A DNA stretch of 64,000 bases from Oscillatoriales cyanobacterium (GCA_011390955.1 JAABRM010000033.1:1-64000), one strand, 5' to 3'. Positions 1 to 8,071 are shown, counted from the first letter of the stretch. The notes: a model not told the origin generated them from the sequence alone. Made by a program: numbers and translations.

Positions 1-462
1 CATACCTTAATCGGACATACAGGTTTAGTTCGCACTGTGGCTATTAGTCCTAATGGGCAGATTATTGCTAGTGGCAGTTGGGATAAAACCATTAAACTTT
101 GGGCATTGTCACCGCAAAAAATCGCGAATCCAGAGAATAATCAAAATCCGTCTAATTCCCCAGTTTTAATGGGGACGCTCACCGGCCATAAGGAGTATAT
201 CAATTCGGTGGCATTTACCCCCGATGGCGAAATGCTAATTAGTGGTAGTGATGATAATACGATTAATATTTGGGAATTGCATTTATCTGATAGTAATTTA
301 CCAGAAAAAACGGGGGAATTAGCTTCATTAAAAGCCACTCTGACTGACCATAATACGGATATTTTATCCTTAGCAGTAAGTGGGAAACATGAGCAGTTTC
401 CTCAAAGTTATCCGCTGCTAGTTAGTGGCAGTTGGGATGAGCTAATCAAAATTTGGTGGTAA
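1..462 (+). CDS. WD40-repeat protein, C-terminal part (5' end outside window)
   Basis: The reading frame is open from base 1 to the TAA at 460-462, so the gene begins upstream. It reads as WD40 beta-propeller blades: GH dipeptides open the blades (GHTGLVRTVAISPNG, GHKEYINSVAFTPDG) and they close with WD-type ends (SWDKTIKLW, DDNTINIWEL, SWDELIKIWW). About two and a half blades are visible. Such proteins are protein-interaction scaffolds, and in cyanobacteria the propeller is often fused to an N-terminal kinase, NACHT or TIR domain; which one applies here cannot be seen. A GTG at 37 is in frame but lies inside a blade and is not a plausible start. The stop codon abuts the first copies of the AGAAACC repeat family. 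Confidence 0.85.
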   Translation, partial: HTLIGHTGLVRTVAISPNGQIIASGSWDKTIKLWALSPQKIANPENNQNPSNSPVLMGTLTGHKEYINSVAFTPDGEMLISGSDDNTINIWELHLSDSNLPEKTGELASLKATLTDHNTDILSLAVSGKHEQFPQSYPLLVSGSWDELIKIWW

Positions 463-463
463 A

Positions 464-770
464 GAAATCGGGTTTTTTGCGGGAGTATAGAAACCGGGTT
501 TCTTTAGATAACCTTTGCCACCAACCCCAGAAACCGGGTTTCTTTAGACAACCTTTGCCACCAACAAACAAATGTCATAGAAACCCGGTTTCTTGCCCCG
601 GTTTCTTCTTGGTTTCTTCTTTGCCGAAGTCGAATAACCCAAAAACCCAACCCCAGAAACCGGGTTTCTGTTGTTGATCTCCGCAGTTATCTGTTTTTAG
701 CAAATAAGAAACCCGGTTTCTTTTGCGTTATCTGTTTTTAGCTTTCCAAGAAACCCGGTTTCTTTGTGGC
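464..770. repeat. AGAAACC(C/G)GGTTTCT repeat cluster 1
   Basis: Six copies of a 15-bp near-palindrome at 489, 539, 579, 655, 707 and 749, plus a degenerate start at 464. AGAAACCGGGTTTCT and its reverse complement AGAAACCCGGTTTCT are mixed. Conserved linkers separate them, such as TTTGCCACCAAC, GAAGTCGAATAACCC and GTTATCTGTTTTTAGC, and the same linkers recur in the clusters at 1424 and 3916. Short open frames here are repeat translations and not genes. Confidence 0.9.
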
Positions 771-960
771 ATAAATATGGGCGACTGAGTGTTATAATAA
801 ACTCAAGGTACAAAAACTGGTTTTTATCTATATCTTGGATTTAACCAGGAAACAAGTTAATCAAATAGTCCGGTTTGGCGGACTTGGTACGCAAACGCGA
901 CGGGTTTTAACCTGTCTAACTGGAAGCTACGAAATTAATCAAAATACGGAAATAAGGAAG

Positions 961-1185
961 ATGTCTTGCAAAGTTAGCGTAGTTATTGAAAAAGATGAAT
1001 ATGGATATTATGCTTATTGTCCCGATCTCCCAGGTTGTCAAACCCAAGGAGATGATTTGAATGAAATTGTGTCCAATATCAAAGAAGCGATCGAACTTTA
1101 CCTAGAGACTCTCTCCAGCGAAGAAAAAAGTGCTTTGTTGCACCAAGAAATAATGACAATGACTTTGGAGGTGAAAGTTGCCTAA
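961..1185 (+). CDS. hicB: HicB-family antitoxin
   Basis: A 74-residue protein with the partial RNase-H-like HicB fold: a first strand (KVSVVIEKDEYGYYAYCPDLPGC), the typical Q-GDDLNE turn, and a helix (IVSNIKEAIELYLE). HicB proteins neutralise the HicA mRNA interferase and repress their own operon. ATG at 961 is preceded by AAGGAAG. The open frame extends upstream to 835 from a TTG, but that part shows no HicB similarity, so 961 is chosen. The end overlaps the start of a hicA reading frame (TTG at 1178), the usual coupled layout. No C-terminal DNA-binding domain is visible, so it is the short HicB form. Because hicA is broken, this is probably an orphan antitoxin. Confidence 0.8.
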   Translation: MSCKVSVVIEKDEYGYYAYCPDLPGCQTQGDDLNEIVSNIKEAIELYLETLSSEEKSALLHQEIMTMTLEVKVA

Positions 1186-1309
1186 ACTTCCACGGATTAC
1201 AGCATTAGAGGCAGAAAAAATATTGTTTGACGCTGGATTTACTTTAATCAGTGGATATCCGCAGTTATCCGTTTTTAGCGAAAAAGAAACCCGGTTTCTC
1301 AACCCATGA
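1178..1309 (+). pseudogene. hicA: HicA toxin, truncated by repeat insertion
   Basis: The frame begins LPKLPRITALEAEKILFDAG, a good match to the start of HicA toxins (double-stranded RNA-binding-like fold). The expected continuation GFTLIRQKGSH, which carries the catalytic His, is missing. After GFTLI the frame runs straight into the linker-repeat unit (GTTATCCGTTTTTAGCGAAAAAG then the 15-bp core at 1285-1299) and stops at 1307. The visible ORF is 43 codons, against about 60-80 for a full HicA. No convincing HicA C-terminus follows within 1310-1423. The toxin is therefore inactivated by a copy of the local repeat family. Confidence 0.7.
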
Positions 1310-1423
1310 AGATTCGCCAATTTATTGGTCAATTTTTGCCAAAAAAACTATTGACAACTGGCCAAAAATCATTTATGATAAGGTCATGGTATGATGGGAG
1401 AAGGTGTCGCCATATATACTCCG

Positions 1424-1735
1424 AGAAACCGGGTTTTTTCTAGCAACTCCTATCCGCTGCCAACCCTTATCCGAAAATAAAATAGATCGCCCTTGTCCCA
1501 CAGAAAAGAAACCGGGTTTCTGTTGTTGATATCCGTAGTTATCTGTTTTTAGCGAACAAGAAACCCGGTTTCTGGGGGTTGCTTGCGGGGGTACAGAAAC
1601 CGGGTTTCTTTAGATAACCTTTGCCACCAACCAACAACTTTTATAGAAACCCGGTTTCTTCTTTGTCGAAGTCGAATAACCCAAAAACCCAACCCCAGAA
1701 ACCGGGTTTCCGTGGTTGATATCCACGGTTATCTG
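1424..1735. repeat. AGAAACC(C/G)GGTTTCT repeat cluster 3
   Basis: Copies at 1424 (degenerate), 1507, 1559, 1595, 1645 and 1697 (imperfect 3' end). Spacings are 52, 36, 50 and 52 nt. The linkers match the order in the clusters at 464 and 3916: TGTTGTTGATATCCG, GGGGGTTGCTTGCGG, TTTGCCACCAAC, GAAGTCGAATAACCC. This shows that a multi-copy block has been duplicated, and not only the 15-bp core. Confidence 0.9.
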
Positions 1736-1749
1736 TTTCTGCCCAACAG

Positions 1750-1778
1750 GTAGGGACACGGCAATGCCGTGTCCCTAC
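1750..1778. repeat. GTAGGGACACGGC palindromic repeat, copy 1
   Basis: Inverted repeat GTAGGGACACGGC / GCCGTGTCCCTAC with a 3-base centre. Related copies lie at 10953-10981 (degenerate right arm) and at 30900-30927, the last inside the mntC reading frame. Confidence 0.85.
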
Positions 1779-1844
1779 GGCAATTTAGTTTCTCTATCCG
1801 CTGCCCATCTGCTAAAATAAAATAATCCTTACCCACTCGGCACT

Positions 1845-3830
1845 ATGAGTCTGTGCATCAACCCCAACTGCCAAAAACCGCAAAACCCTGACAATCAGCT
1901 ATTTTGCCAAAACTGTGGATCGGAACTTCTCCTCGCAGGACACTACAAAGTCACTCAACTCCTCAGTGATAAAGGAGGTTTTGGCAAGACTTACCAGGTG
2001 GAAGATTTATATGACAATAACAAAGTTAAAGTCTTAAAAGTGCTGATTTTGAATGTTGCTAAAGCGGTGGAACTGTTCCAACAAGAAGCAGCGGTACTCC
2101 AGCAACTACGGCATCCAGGAATTCCCCAGGGAGATGGATATATTGAATTTTTTCCCAAAAATAGCCAAAATCCCGTGCATTGTTTTGTGATGCAATATAT
2201 CGAGGGGGTGGACTTAGAAGAATATCTGGCGCAACGGGGGCGTCCCATTGACCAAAAGATGGCTTTAAAGTGGTTAAAAGAAATTGCGGAAATTCTCCAA
2301 GTAGTGCATGGAGAGAATTTTTTCCACCGGGATATTAAGCCTTCTAATATTATGCTCCAACCTAATGGCAAGTTGGCCTTAATTGATTTTGGTACAGCCA
2401 GGGAAATGACCGGGACTTATATGGCTAAACAAAATAGCGGGGCAATTACGAAAATTAGTTCCGCAGGGTTTACCCCACCGGAACAAGAGAATAACCGGGC
2501 AGTTCCCCAGTCGGATTTTTTTGCGTTAGGGCGAACTTTTGTCTATTTGCTGACGGGGAAGCTGCCCACTGACCCGGCAATTTATGATTCCTATAATAAT
2601 GAGTTAAAGTGGCGGGGGTTTACTAAAGAGATATCGCCACAGTTGGCAGATTTGATTGATGAGTTGATGGCAGGAAAAGCCAGTCAGCGACCGGATAATC
2701 CCGGAGTGATTTTACAGAGATTAGCAGAAATAGAATATCAGCTTTATCCGCCACCAAAACCGATACCAAAACCGCAGCCACCAAGACCACCAAAACCGCA
2801 GCAGCAAACAGTTCCTCCTACTGTAGTTTCTCAGCCATTTTTGAGTCGTCGCAAGTTGATTAAAATTGCGGGATTTGGGATCGCTGGATTTGGGGGAGTA
2901 GGAGTGATTGGTAGTTTTCTGTTACGGGAAGATAATTCTCCCCTCGTTTCAAGCAAGGGAAGCGGGGGACAAAATCAACCTCTGGCAGATCCCCCCCAAC
3001 CTCCCCTTAAAAATTTAAGTACCTTTTCTTTTGCAACGGTGAAAGTAAATGACCAGGGAACAATAATTAACCAGCAACAACTTCAAGCGGAATATTTCAC
3101 AGAAGACTTAGGCAACGGTGTCACTCTGGATATGGTGGCTATTCCTGGGGGTACATTTATCATGGGTTCCCCAGAAACAGAGAAAAAGAGATATGGCAAC
3201 GAAGGGCCAAAGCGTTCGGTGACAGTCCCCGCTTTTTTTATGGCTAAATATCCCGTGACTCAGCAGCAGTGGCAAGCAGTGATGGGAAATAATCCGTCAA
3301 GGTTTCAAGGGCTAAATCGTCCGGTGGAAAATGTTAGCTGGAATGATGCAGTGGCATTTTGCCAAAAGTTATCCCAAAGAACGGGTAAAAACTATCGTTT
3401 GCCTTCGGAAGCAGAATGGGAATATGCTTGTCGGGCAGGAACTACGACTCCTTTTTATTTTGGGGAAACGATTACCACGGATTTAGCCAATTACGACGGA
3501 AATTACACTTATGGCAATGGGCCAAAAGGGGTATATCGTGGGGAAACCACTGATGTAGGCAGTTTTCCGCCCAATGCTTTTGGACTCTACGATATGCATG
3601 GGAATGTCTGGGAATGGTGTCAGGATGTTTGGCATGAAAATTATAATAGTGCGCCGACGGATGGCAGTGCTTGGACATCTGGGGGAAATTCTGGGTATAG
3701 GCTGTTACGCGGTGGTAGCTGGAGCAGCGATCCGAGGTACTGCCGTTCGGCGTATCGGTTCTGCGGCAGTCCCGGCGATCGGGACAACGACATTGGGTTT
3801 CGTATTGCCGTCTCCCTGCCGAGAACTTAA
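1845..3830 (+). CDS. Ser/Thr kinase - FGE-sulfatase/C-type-lectin fusion, putative DGR variable protein
   Basis: A 661-residue protein. N-terminal zinc ribbon (C4, C9, C21, C24); Hanks kinase about 33-300 with a G-rich loop (KGGFG), Lys65, HRDIKPSN at 161-168 and DFG at 181-183, so it should be catalytically active. A proline-rich linker (302-325) and one membrane-spanning segment (about 339-360, after RRK) follow. The C-terminal SUMF1/FGE-like domain (about 425-658) has GGTFIMGS, LPSEAEWEYACRAG, GLYDMHGNVWEWCQD and LLRGGSW. This fold is a common ligand-binding scaffold in proteins diversified by diversity-generating retroelements (DGRs), and the last ~35 residues look like a variable region (separate entry). 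Likely architecture: cytoplasmic kinase and a C-lectin sensor beyond the membrane. The gene stands alone between repeat clusters. ATG at 1845 precedes the first zinc-ribbon Cys by three codons. Confidence 0.88.
   Translation: MSLCINPNCQKPQNPDNQLFCQNCGSELLLAGHYKVTQLLSDKGGFGKTYQVEDLYDNNKVKVLKVLILNVAKAVELFQQEAAVLQQLRHPGIPQGDGYIEFFPKNSQNPVHCFVMQYIEGVDLEEYLAQRGRPIDQKMALKWLKEIAEILQVVHGENFFHRDIKPSNIMLQPNGKLALIDFGTAREMTGTYMAKQNSGAITKISSAGFTPPEQENNRAVPQSDFFALGRTFVYLLTGKLPTDPAIYDSYNNELKWRGFTKEISPQLADLIDELMAGKASQRPDNPGVILQRLAEIEYQLYPPPKPIPKPQPPRPPKPQQQTVPPTVVSQPFLSRRKLIKIAGFGIAGFGGVGVIGSFLLREDNSPLVSSKGSGGQNQPLADPPQPPLKNLSTFSFATVKVNDQGTIINQQQLQAEYFTEDLGNGVTLDMVAIPGGTFIMGSPETEKKRYGNEGPKRSVTVPAFFMAKYPVTQQQWQAVMGNNPSRFQGLNRPVENVSWNDAVAFCQKLSQRTGKNYRLPSEAEWEYACRAGTTTPFYFGETITTDLANYDGNYTYGNGPKGVYRGETTDVGSFPPNAFGLYDMHGNVWEWCQDVWHENYNSAPTDGSAWTSGGNSGYRLLRGGSWSSDPRYCRSAYRFCGSPGDRDNDIGFRIAVSLPRT
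3705..3801 (+). other. Putative DGR variable region (VR) at the 3' end of the kinase-FGE gene
   Basis: Codons 627-649 include AGC, AGC, GAT, TAC, TAT, TTC, TGC, GGC, AGT, GGC, GAT, GAC, AAC and GAC, interleaved with fixed codons for P, R, C, R, S, A, R, P and R, between the constant RGGSW and IGFR motifs. Every one of the listed codons is an NNY that can derive from AAC or AAT by changing only adenines, which is the footprint of adenine-specific mutagenic retrohoming. The position at the very C-terminus of a C-lectin fold is also typical. No template repeat or reverse transcriptase was found in the window, so this would be a target acting in trans. An ordinary SUMF1 C-terminus is the alternative. 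Confidence 0.55.
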
Positions 3831-3865
3831 TTTCCCTCTGCTCTTTTTCCCTCTTTCCCTCCCCC

Positions 3866-3891
3866 TTCGCGCTTTGCGCGAAAAATTTTTT
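3866..3891 (+). terminator. Rho-independent-like terminator after the kinase-FGE gene
   Basis: Stem TTCGCGC / GCGCGAA with a 3-nt TTT loop, followed by AAA and a run of nine T. It lies 36 nt after the stop codon. A hairpin just 3' of the variable region is also a known DGR target feature, so it could have a second role. Confidence 0.7.
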
Positions 3892-3915
3892 TTTCAAAAA
3901 TGGCTGTAGGGGTAG

Positions 3916-4171
3916 AGAAACCGGGTTTCTTTAGACAAACTTTGCCACCAACTAACAAATTTTATAGAAACCCGGTTTCTTTTTTGCCGAAGTCGAATAA
4001 CCCAAAAACCCAACCCCAGAAACCGGGTTTCTGTGGTGATATCCCCAGTTATCTGTTTTTTGCGAAAAAGAAACCCGGTTTCTGGGGGTGTATTGCGGGG
4101 GTAGAGAAACCGGGTTTCTGTTGTTGGTATCCGCAGTTATCTGTTTTTAGCGAAAAAGAAACCCGGTTTCT
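3916..4171. repeat. AGAAACC(C/G)GGTTTCT repeat cluster 4
   Basis: Copies at 3916, 3966, 4018, 4069, 4105 and 4157, with spacings 50, 52, 51, 36 and 52 nt. Order and linkers match the block at 1507-1711. A degenerate tail (AAGAAACTGGGTTTTTTT) lies at 4211. Confidence 0.9.
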
Positions 4172-4256
4172 TTGTCTATTTGACATATTTGAGTTAAACT
4201 AGGAATAATCAAGAAACTGGGTTTTTTTCGGTTTTAGTTAAGAATCATCACAATAA

Positions 4257-4592
4257 ATGAAACTCCCAAACAGCGATCGCGCCGAACTTGGTGACAAGCT
4301 CGATCGCTATTGTCTCAACTTAGAACATCCCAAGGGTCAGCATAAAGCTTTGCTATTCAAAAAACGACTCGGCATTACTCGTAGCAATCAAGAGATTCTC
4401 GAACGAGCTTTACTTCGTGCTGCGATTGAAAACGAAGCTATAATTTATAGACAAGACCAATATGGAACCCATTACGATATTAAATTTTCACTCCAGACTG
4501 ATATCGGTGAATCGCTGATTATGAGTTGCTGGATTGTGGCAACCAATGAAGACTTTCCTCGACTAACCAACGCTTACCCTATTGATAAATAA
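4257..4592 (+). CDS. DUF6883-like protein
   Basis: A 111-residue protein. The opening (MKLPNSDRAELGDKLDRYCLN, then HPKGQHKALLF) and the ending (SLIMSCWIVATNEDFPRLTNAYPI) match my recollection of DUF6883. Other features are a central YGTHYDI strand and a buried Trp. No signal peptide or membrane segment. The biochemical role is unknown. The next gene starts 2 nt downstream on the same strand and is DUF4926-like; the two families often occur together as a small two-gene module, reminiscent of toxin-antitoxin pairs, but this is inference. The start follows the preceding repeat cluster and a short AT-rich leader. Confidence 0.65.
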   Translation: MKLPNSDRAELGDKLDRYCLNLEHPKGQHKALLFKKRLGITRSNQEILERALLRAAIENEAIIYRQDQYGTHYDIKFSLQTDIGESLIMSCWIVATNEDFPRLTNAYPIDK

Positions 4593-4594
4593 AT

Positions 4595-4837
4595 ATGAAT
4601 GAAATCCAAGAATATGACATCGTTGCCTTGCTGGAAACAGTGAGCACCATTCACAAAGATACTCAACAACCGATTCAACTCAAATGCGGACAAGTAGGAA
4701 CGGTTATTATGTCTTTTAATAATCAAGCATTTTTAGTCGATTTTGCCGATGCTCAAGGACATACTTACGCAATGGAAACAATCGAGGCTAATCGACTTTT
4801 GCGTCTTGTTTACGAGCCAGAAATAACCTATGCCTAA
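4595..4837 (+). CDS. DUF4926-like protein
   Basis: An 80-residue protein (MNEIQEYDIVALLETVSTIH, then GQVGTVIMSFNNQAFLVDFAD) resembling DUF4926, a small all-beta, SH3-like fold. Typical elements are the Y/F-D-hydrophobic-V-A-L start, the G-GTVV turn and a V-x-F-x-D strand ending in L. It starts 2 nt after the DUF6883-like stop, so the pair is almost surely co-transcribed and translationally coupled. Function unknown. One copy of the AGAAACC repeat (4853) follows immediately after the stop. Confidence 0.65.
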   Translation: MNEIQEYDIVALLETVSTIHKDTQQPIQLKCGQVGTVIMSFNNQAFLVDFADAQGHTYAMETIEANRLLRLVYEPEITYA

Positions 4838-4852
4838 TTTGCCAAATATTCC

Positions 4853-5100
4853 AGAAACCCGGTTTCTTGAGGTTACGACAAAAACCTGTAGGGGCGAAGC
4901 ATTCGGGCGATTAATTTTTGGGTAAAACGGGAAATTTATTACCCGAATGCTTCGCCCTGATTTTGGGGTTGGCAGCGGATGGGTGGGTGGGTTTGTTCAC
5001 AATATCAGGGCGAAGCATACTCTTCGAGAAGGCTTCGCCTACGGGTACGAGGTTATCTGGTAAAAGCGGAGGTTAATCGCCCGAATGCGAAAGCCCCTAC
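4853..5100. repeat. Non-coding interval with composite inverted repeats
   Basis: One AGAAACC repeat at 4853-4867. A second family follows: GGGGCGAAGCATTCGGGCG at about 4892 faces CCCGAATGCTTCGCCC at about 4942. A rearranged version occupies about 5009-5098 (GGGCGAAGCATAC, GGCTTCGCCTACGGGTACGAGG, ATCGCCCGAATGCGAAAGCCCC). No credible gene. Confidence 0.75.
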
Positions 5101-5140
5101 AGAATTATAAAATTGTGTTATCCCAAAATAAAATAGTCTG

Positions 5141-5620
5141 AGAAACCCGGTTTCTGGGGGGTTTCTGGGGGTTCTGGGGTTGCTTGCGGGGGTAGAGAAA
5201 CCGGGTTTCTTTTGTGGATATCAAAGTTATCTGTTTTTCGCGAAAAAGAAACCCGGTTTCTGGGGGTTTCTGGGGGTGCTTCTCTATATATATAGGCGCA
5301 CAACTTTTCCATTCTACAGTCTTACGATGATTTTATTATATATCCACTTTTGGGGAATTGTCAAGCTATTTTTGGAAAAAATTTGTGTTAACAATTCAGG
5401 CATAAAATGGAGGTTGCTGCCGGGAAAAAGAAACCGGGTTTCTGTTGTTGATATCCGCAGTTATCTGTTTTTCGCGAAAAAGAAACCCGGTTTCTGGGGT
5501 TTCTGGGGTTGCTTGCGGGGGTAGAGAAACCGGGTTTCTGTGGTGGATATGTAGGGGCGAATGGCCATTCGCCCCTACTGTTTTTAGCGAATAAGAAACC
5601 CGGTTTCTGGGGTTTCTAGA
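5141..5620. repeat. AGAAACC(C/G)GGTTTCT repeat clusters 6 and 7
   Basis: Copies at 5141, 5196, 5247, 5429, 5481, 5525 and 5594, with the linkers GTTATCTGTTTTTCGCGAAAA and GGGGTTGCTTGCGGGGGTAG. Copies 6 and 7 are separated by an AT-rich spacer (5290-5425) with no gene. The open frames on both strands (for example 5180-5524 and 5396-5632) are translated repeats. Confidence 0.9.
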
Positions 5621-5899
5621 TTCTTTTCTCAATTTGTTCCTGACCGGACGATCGAACCCCTGAAAACCGATCGATTAGACAATGCAAAATCCCCAGGTGG
5701 GTCAAGATCGCCACCGACGGACATCGATCGCAGTCTGGATTTTGGCGTCGATCGCGTATCAGGGTATTACCACCCCAAGATAGCCTGTCTGGGTTGAGGC
5801 GATCGCCCCAGGGTTTTAACCGCATTTCCACCGTGAGGGGTTTTTCACTGTCTAAAACCAGCCATCTATCACCCGTTATTGCTGCCGGAGAATGGTTTT

Positions 5900-8071
5900 A
5901 TGCATCAATTACGATCTATTCCCTCATTTACTCAGTTAATCGCCGATCGCTATCAAGTTATAGAAGTATTGAAAAAAGATGGCTGTCTTCAGTCAGTGTT
6001 GGCTGAAGATACTCAGGACGCAAGCCAAAATAAATGTTTAATTAAACAGACGATCGACGGAGATCATCTGACAACTCCGACATTACAAAGGCCAAAATCA
6101 TTAAAATCGATCAAACGTCAGTTAAGTCGAGAAGCGGAAATTCTCTATAAACTCAGTGAGTCCCAGGGGATTCCCCAAATTTTAGCTTGCTTTAAAGAAA
6201 ATCACAATTATTATTTGGTGCAAGAATTTATTGAGGGAACCGCACTCGCGGAAGAATTCCCGGTTGGCAAACGGGACAGCAAGCGGTGGACGGAAAGAAA
6301 ATGCCTGGAAATGCTTCAAGAAGTCTTGGGAATTCTGGATTCGATCCATCAATATAGTGCGATTCATTGCAATTTAAATCCCCATAATTTAATCCGACGA
6401 TCTGCCGGTGGGGGTTTAGTTTTAATTAATTTTGGGGCGGTACAACCACTGCGTCCTCAAAGCGATCGCCGGAAACTTTCCCTCACCGTACCCATCGGTC
6501 CTTTTGGGTATTTACCCCCGGAACAACTCACCAATTACCCTCAACCGAATAGCGATCTGTATTCTTTGGGCTTGATTGCGATTCAAGGGTTAACCGGAAT
6601 GCATCCAGGACAATTAAAAGTCGATGCTTATACCGGGGAAATTCGCTGGCAGGAAGAATTAATGGGGCCAGTGAGTGAAGACTTGGTGAAAATTCTGAAT
6701 CTGATGGTTTTGCATCAGTATCAAAAGCGGTATCAATCAGTGGCAGAAGTACAACAGGCGATCGCCTCATTACTTTCTCCAGAGAAACCGTCTCTAATCC
6801 TAGATGTTGCTGAATCAGCCCCAAATCTGGAAGTTACTGAAGCAGCGGAAACCGATTCACCGAGTACCGATAACCGTGGGACAGAAACCAACATAACAGA
6901 TAATTCAGTCGCGATCGCGGCGGGAGAAAGTTCCCTCTCGGAGACATCCTCATTAAAGGAAAGCAGCGAAAATCAGACCGATATTTTAGAGGAAAATATC
7001 CCCGAAAATACGAGAAAAGCGGTAGATGATTCTGCCGAAACAACCATCAGTTTTAAAGGAAAAAATCCGGCGCAAATTTTCCTCTTAGTTTTTGCGATTA
7101 CGAGCATAATTATTAATAGTTTAATTGGCTGCTTTGGACTAATTCAGTTATTCCAAGTTCTGCCATCGGATCTGGGGTTTGAAAGCTTTAGTCGCGCCCA
7201 AGAACTCTATCAAAGTGGGGATTTGTCCCAGGCGATCGCCCTAGCCAAATCAGTCCGCTGGGATAGTTCTGCCTATCCAGACGCCCAAAGCGCCGTAGAA
7301 CATTGGCAAGTTGAATCAGAAAAAGCTGCCGCCAAATTCCAGACAATTGAAACAGCATTTCAAGAAAGCCGTTGGCTAGATGTGCTGTCATTAGCTGCTG
7401 AATTGCCAGCTATTTCTTATTGGCAAGATCGGACTGCCCCATTAGTCAGTCAGGCAGCAGTCAAAGTTGCCCCAGAAGCGCAGAAAATTTTACAGCAAGC
7501 ATATCACAAAGCTAATCAAAAAGACTTTCTGGGAGCAATTAGCTTACTCAAACAAATTCCCTCTCAAACTCCTGCTTATCCAACTGCCCAAGCGAAAATC
7601 CTTGAGTATGAAGAAAAGCAGCAGATTAAATTAGAAACCCAAGCCTATCAACTGCTCAAACAAGCATACCAAAAGGCAGAGGCAAAAGATTTTGCTGGGG
7701 CTTTAACCTTGTTGGAAAAAATCCCGGAAGGCACCCCAACCCATGCCCGAATTCAAGAGAAGATTGCTGAGTATCAAGCCAAGCGGCAGATTAAGGGCAA
7801 TGCCTTGTTACAACAAGCATACAATCGTGCTGCCCAAAAGAATTATCAGGCCGCAATTGAGTTACTTAAACAAGTTCCCTCAGAAACTTCCGCTTATCAA
7901 ATTGCTCGAGGTAAAATTAACGAATATAACCTCAAACTTCGCTATAGAATAACTAACAAAAATCGCCGACAAGTCAGTCTACTGCCCCATCAAAACTCTA
8001 ACTTTTTTCCGGTGATTGCTAATGGGTACAGTTTCAATCCTGGAGACTCTTTTCAAGAGGTAAATATTTGA
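5900..8071 (+). CDS. Membrane-anchored pseudokinase with C-terminal helical repeats
   Basis: 723 residues from ATG 5900; an in-frame TTG at 5879 would add 7 residues and is less likely. Hanks-kinase fold about 15-290 with a retained Lys (CLIKQ, residue 49), but HRD-K-N is replaced by H156-C-N-L-N-P-H-N163 and DFG by N177-F-G. Both catalytic and metal-binding aspartates are therefore lost. Residues 300-390 are an acidic, S/T-rich low-complexity stretch, followed by one transmembrane helix (about 391-420). The C-terminal part has at least three ~45-residue helical repeats (QQAYHKANQKDFLGAISLL, KQAYQKAEAKDFAGALTLL, QQAYNRAAQKNYQAAIELL), TPR-like. Likely a signalling scaffold or regulator of an active kinase. 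A terminator follows. Confidence 0.82.
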   Translation: MHQLRSIPSFTQLIADRYQVIEVLKKDGCLQSVLAEDTQDASQNKCLIKQTIDGDHLTTPTLQRPKSLKSIKRQLSREAEILYKLSESQGIPQILACFKENHNYYLVQEFIEGTALAEEFPVGKRDSKRWTERKCLEMLQEVLGILDSIHQYSAIHCNLNPHNLIRRSAGGGLVLINFGAVQPLRPQSDRRKLSLTVPIGPFGYLPPEQLTNYPQPNSDLYSLGLIAIQGLTGMHPGQLKVDAYTGEIRWQEELMGPVSEDLVKILNLMVLHQYQKRYQSVAEVQQAIASLLSPEKPSLILDVAESAPNLEVTEAAETDSPSTDNRGTETNITDNSVAIAAGESSLSETSSLKESSENQTDILEENIPENTRKAVDDSAETTISFKGKNPAQIFLLVFAITSIIINSLIGCFGLIQLFQVLPSDLGFESFSRAQELYQSGDLSQAIALAKSVRWDSSAYPDAQSAVEHWQVESEKAAAKFQTIETAFQESRWLDVLSLAAELPAISYWQDRTAPLVSQAAVKVAPEAQKILQQAYHKANQKDFLGAISLLKQIPSQTPAYPTAQAKILEYEEKQQIKLETQAYQLLKQAYQKAEAKDFAGALTLLEKIPEGTPTHARIQEKIAEYQAKRQIKGNALLQQAYNRAAQKNYQAAIELLKQVPSETSAYQIARGKINEYNLKLRYRITNKNRRQVSLLPHQNSNFFPVIANGYSFNPGDSFQEVNI

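Noticed and set aside
453..677. Open frames made of repeat translation (also 3900-4202, 5180-5524, 5396-5632)
   Set aside because: They consist of translated repeats (KPGFF, RNPVS) with no start signals.
3574..3909. Frames overlapping the 3' end of the kinase-FGE gene on both strands
   Set aside because: Shadows of the coding frame; the C-lectin motifs are only in the 1845 frame.
464..5620. Regularly spaced AGAAACC repeats as a CRISPR array
   Set aside because: The sequences between repeats are themselves repeated, orientation alternates and unit spacing jumps between 36 and 76 nt. No unique spacers.
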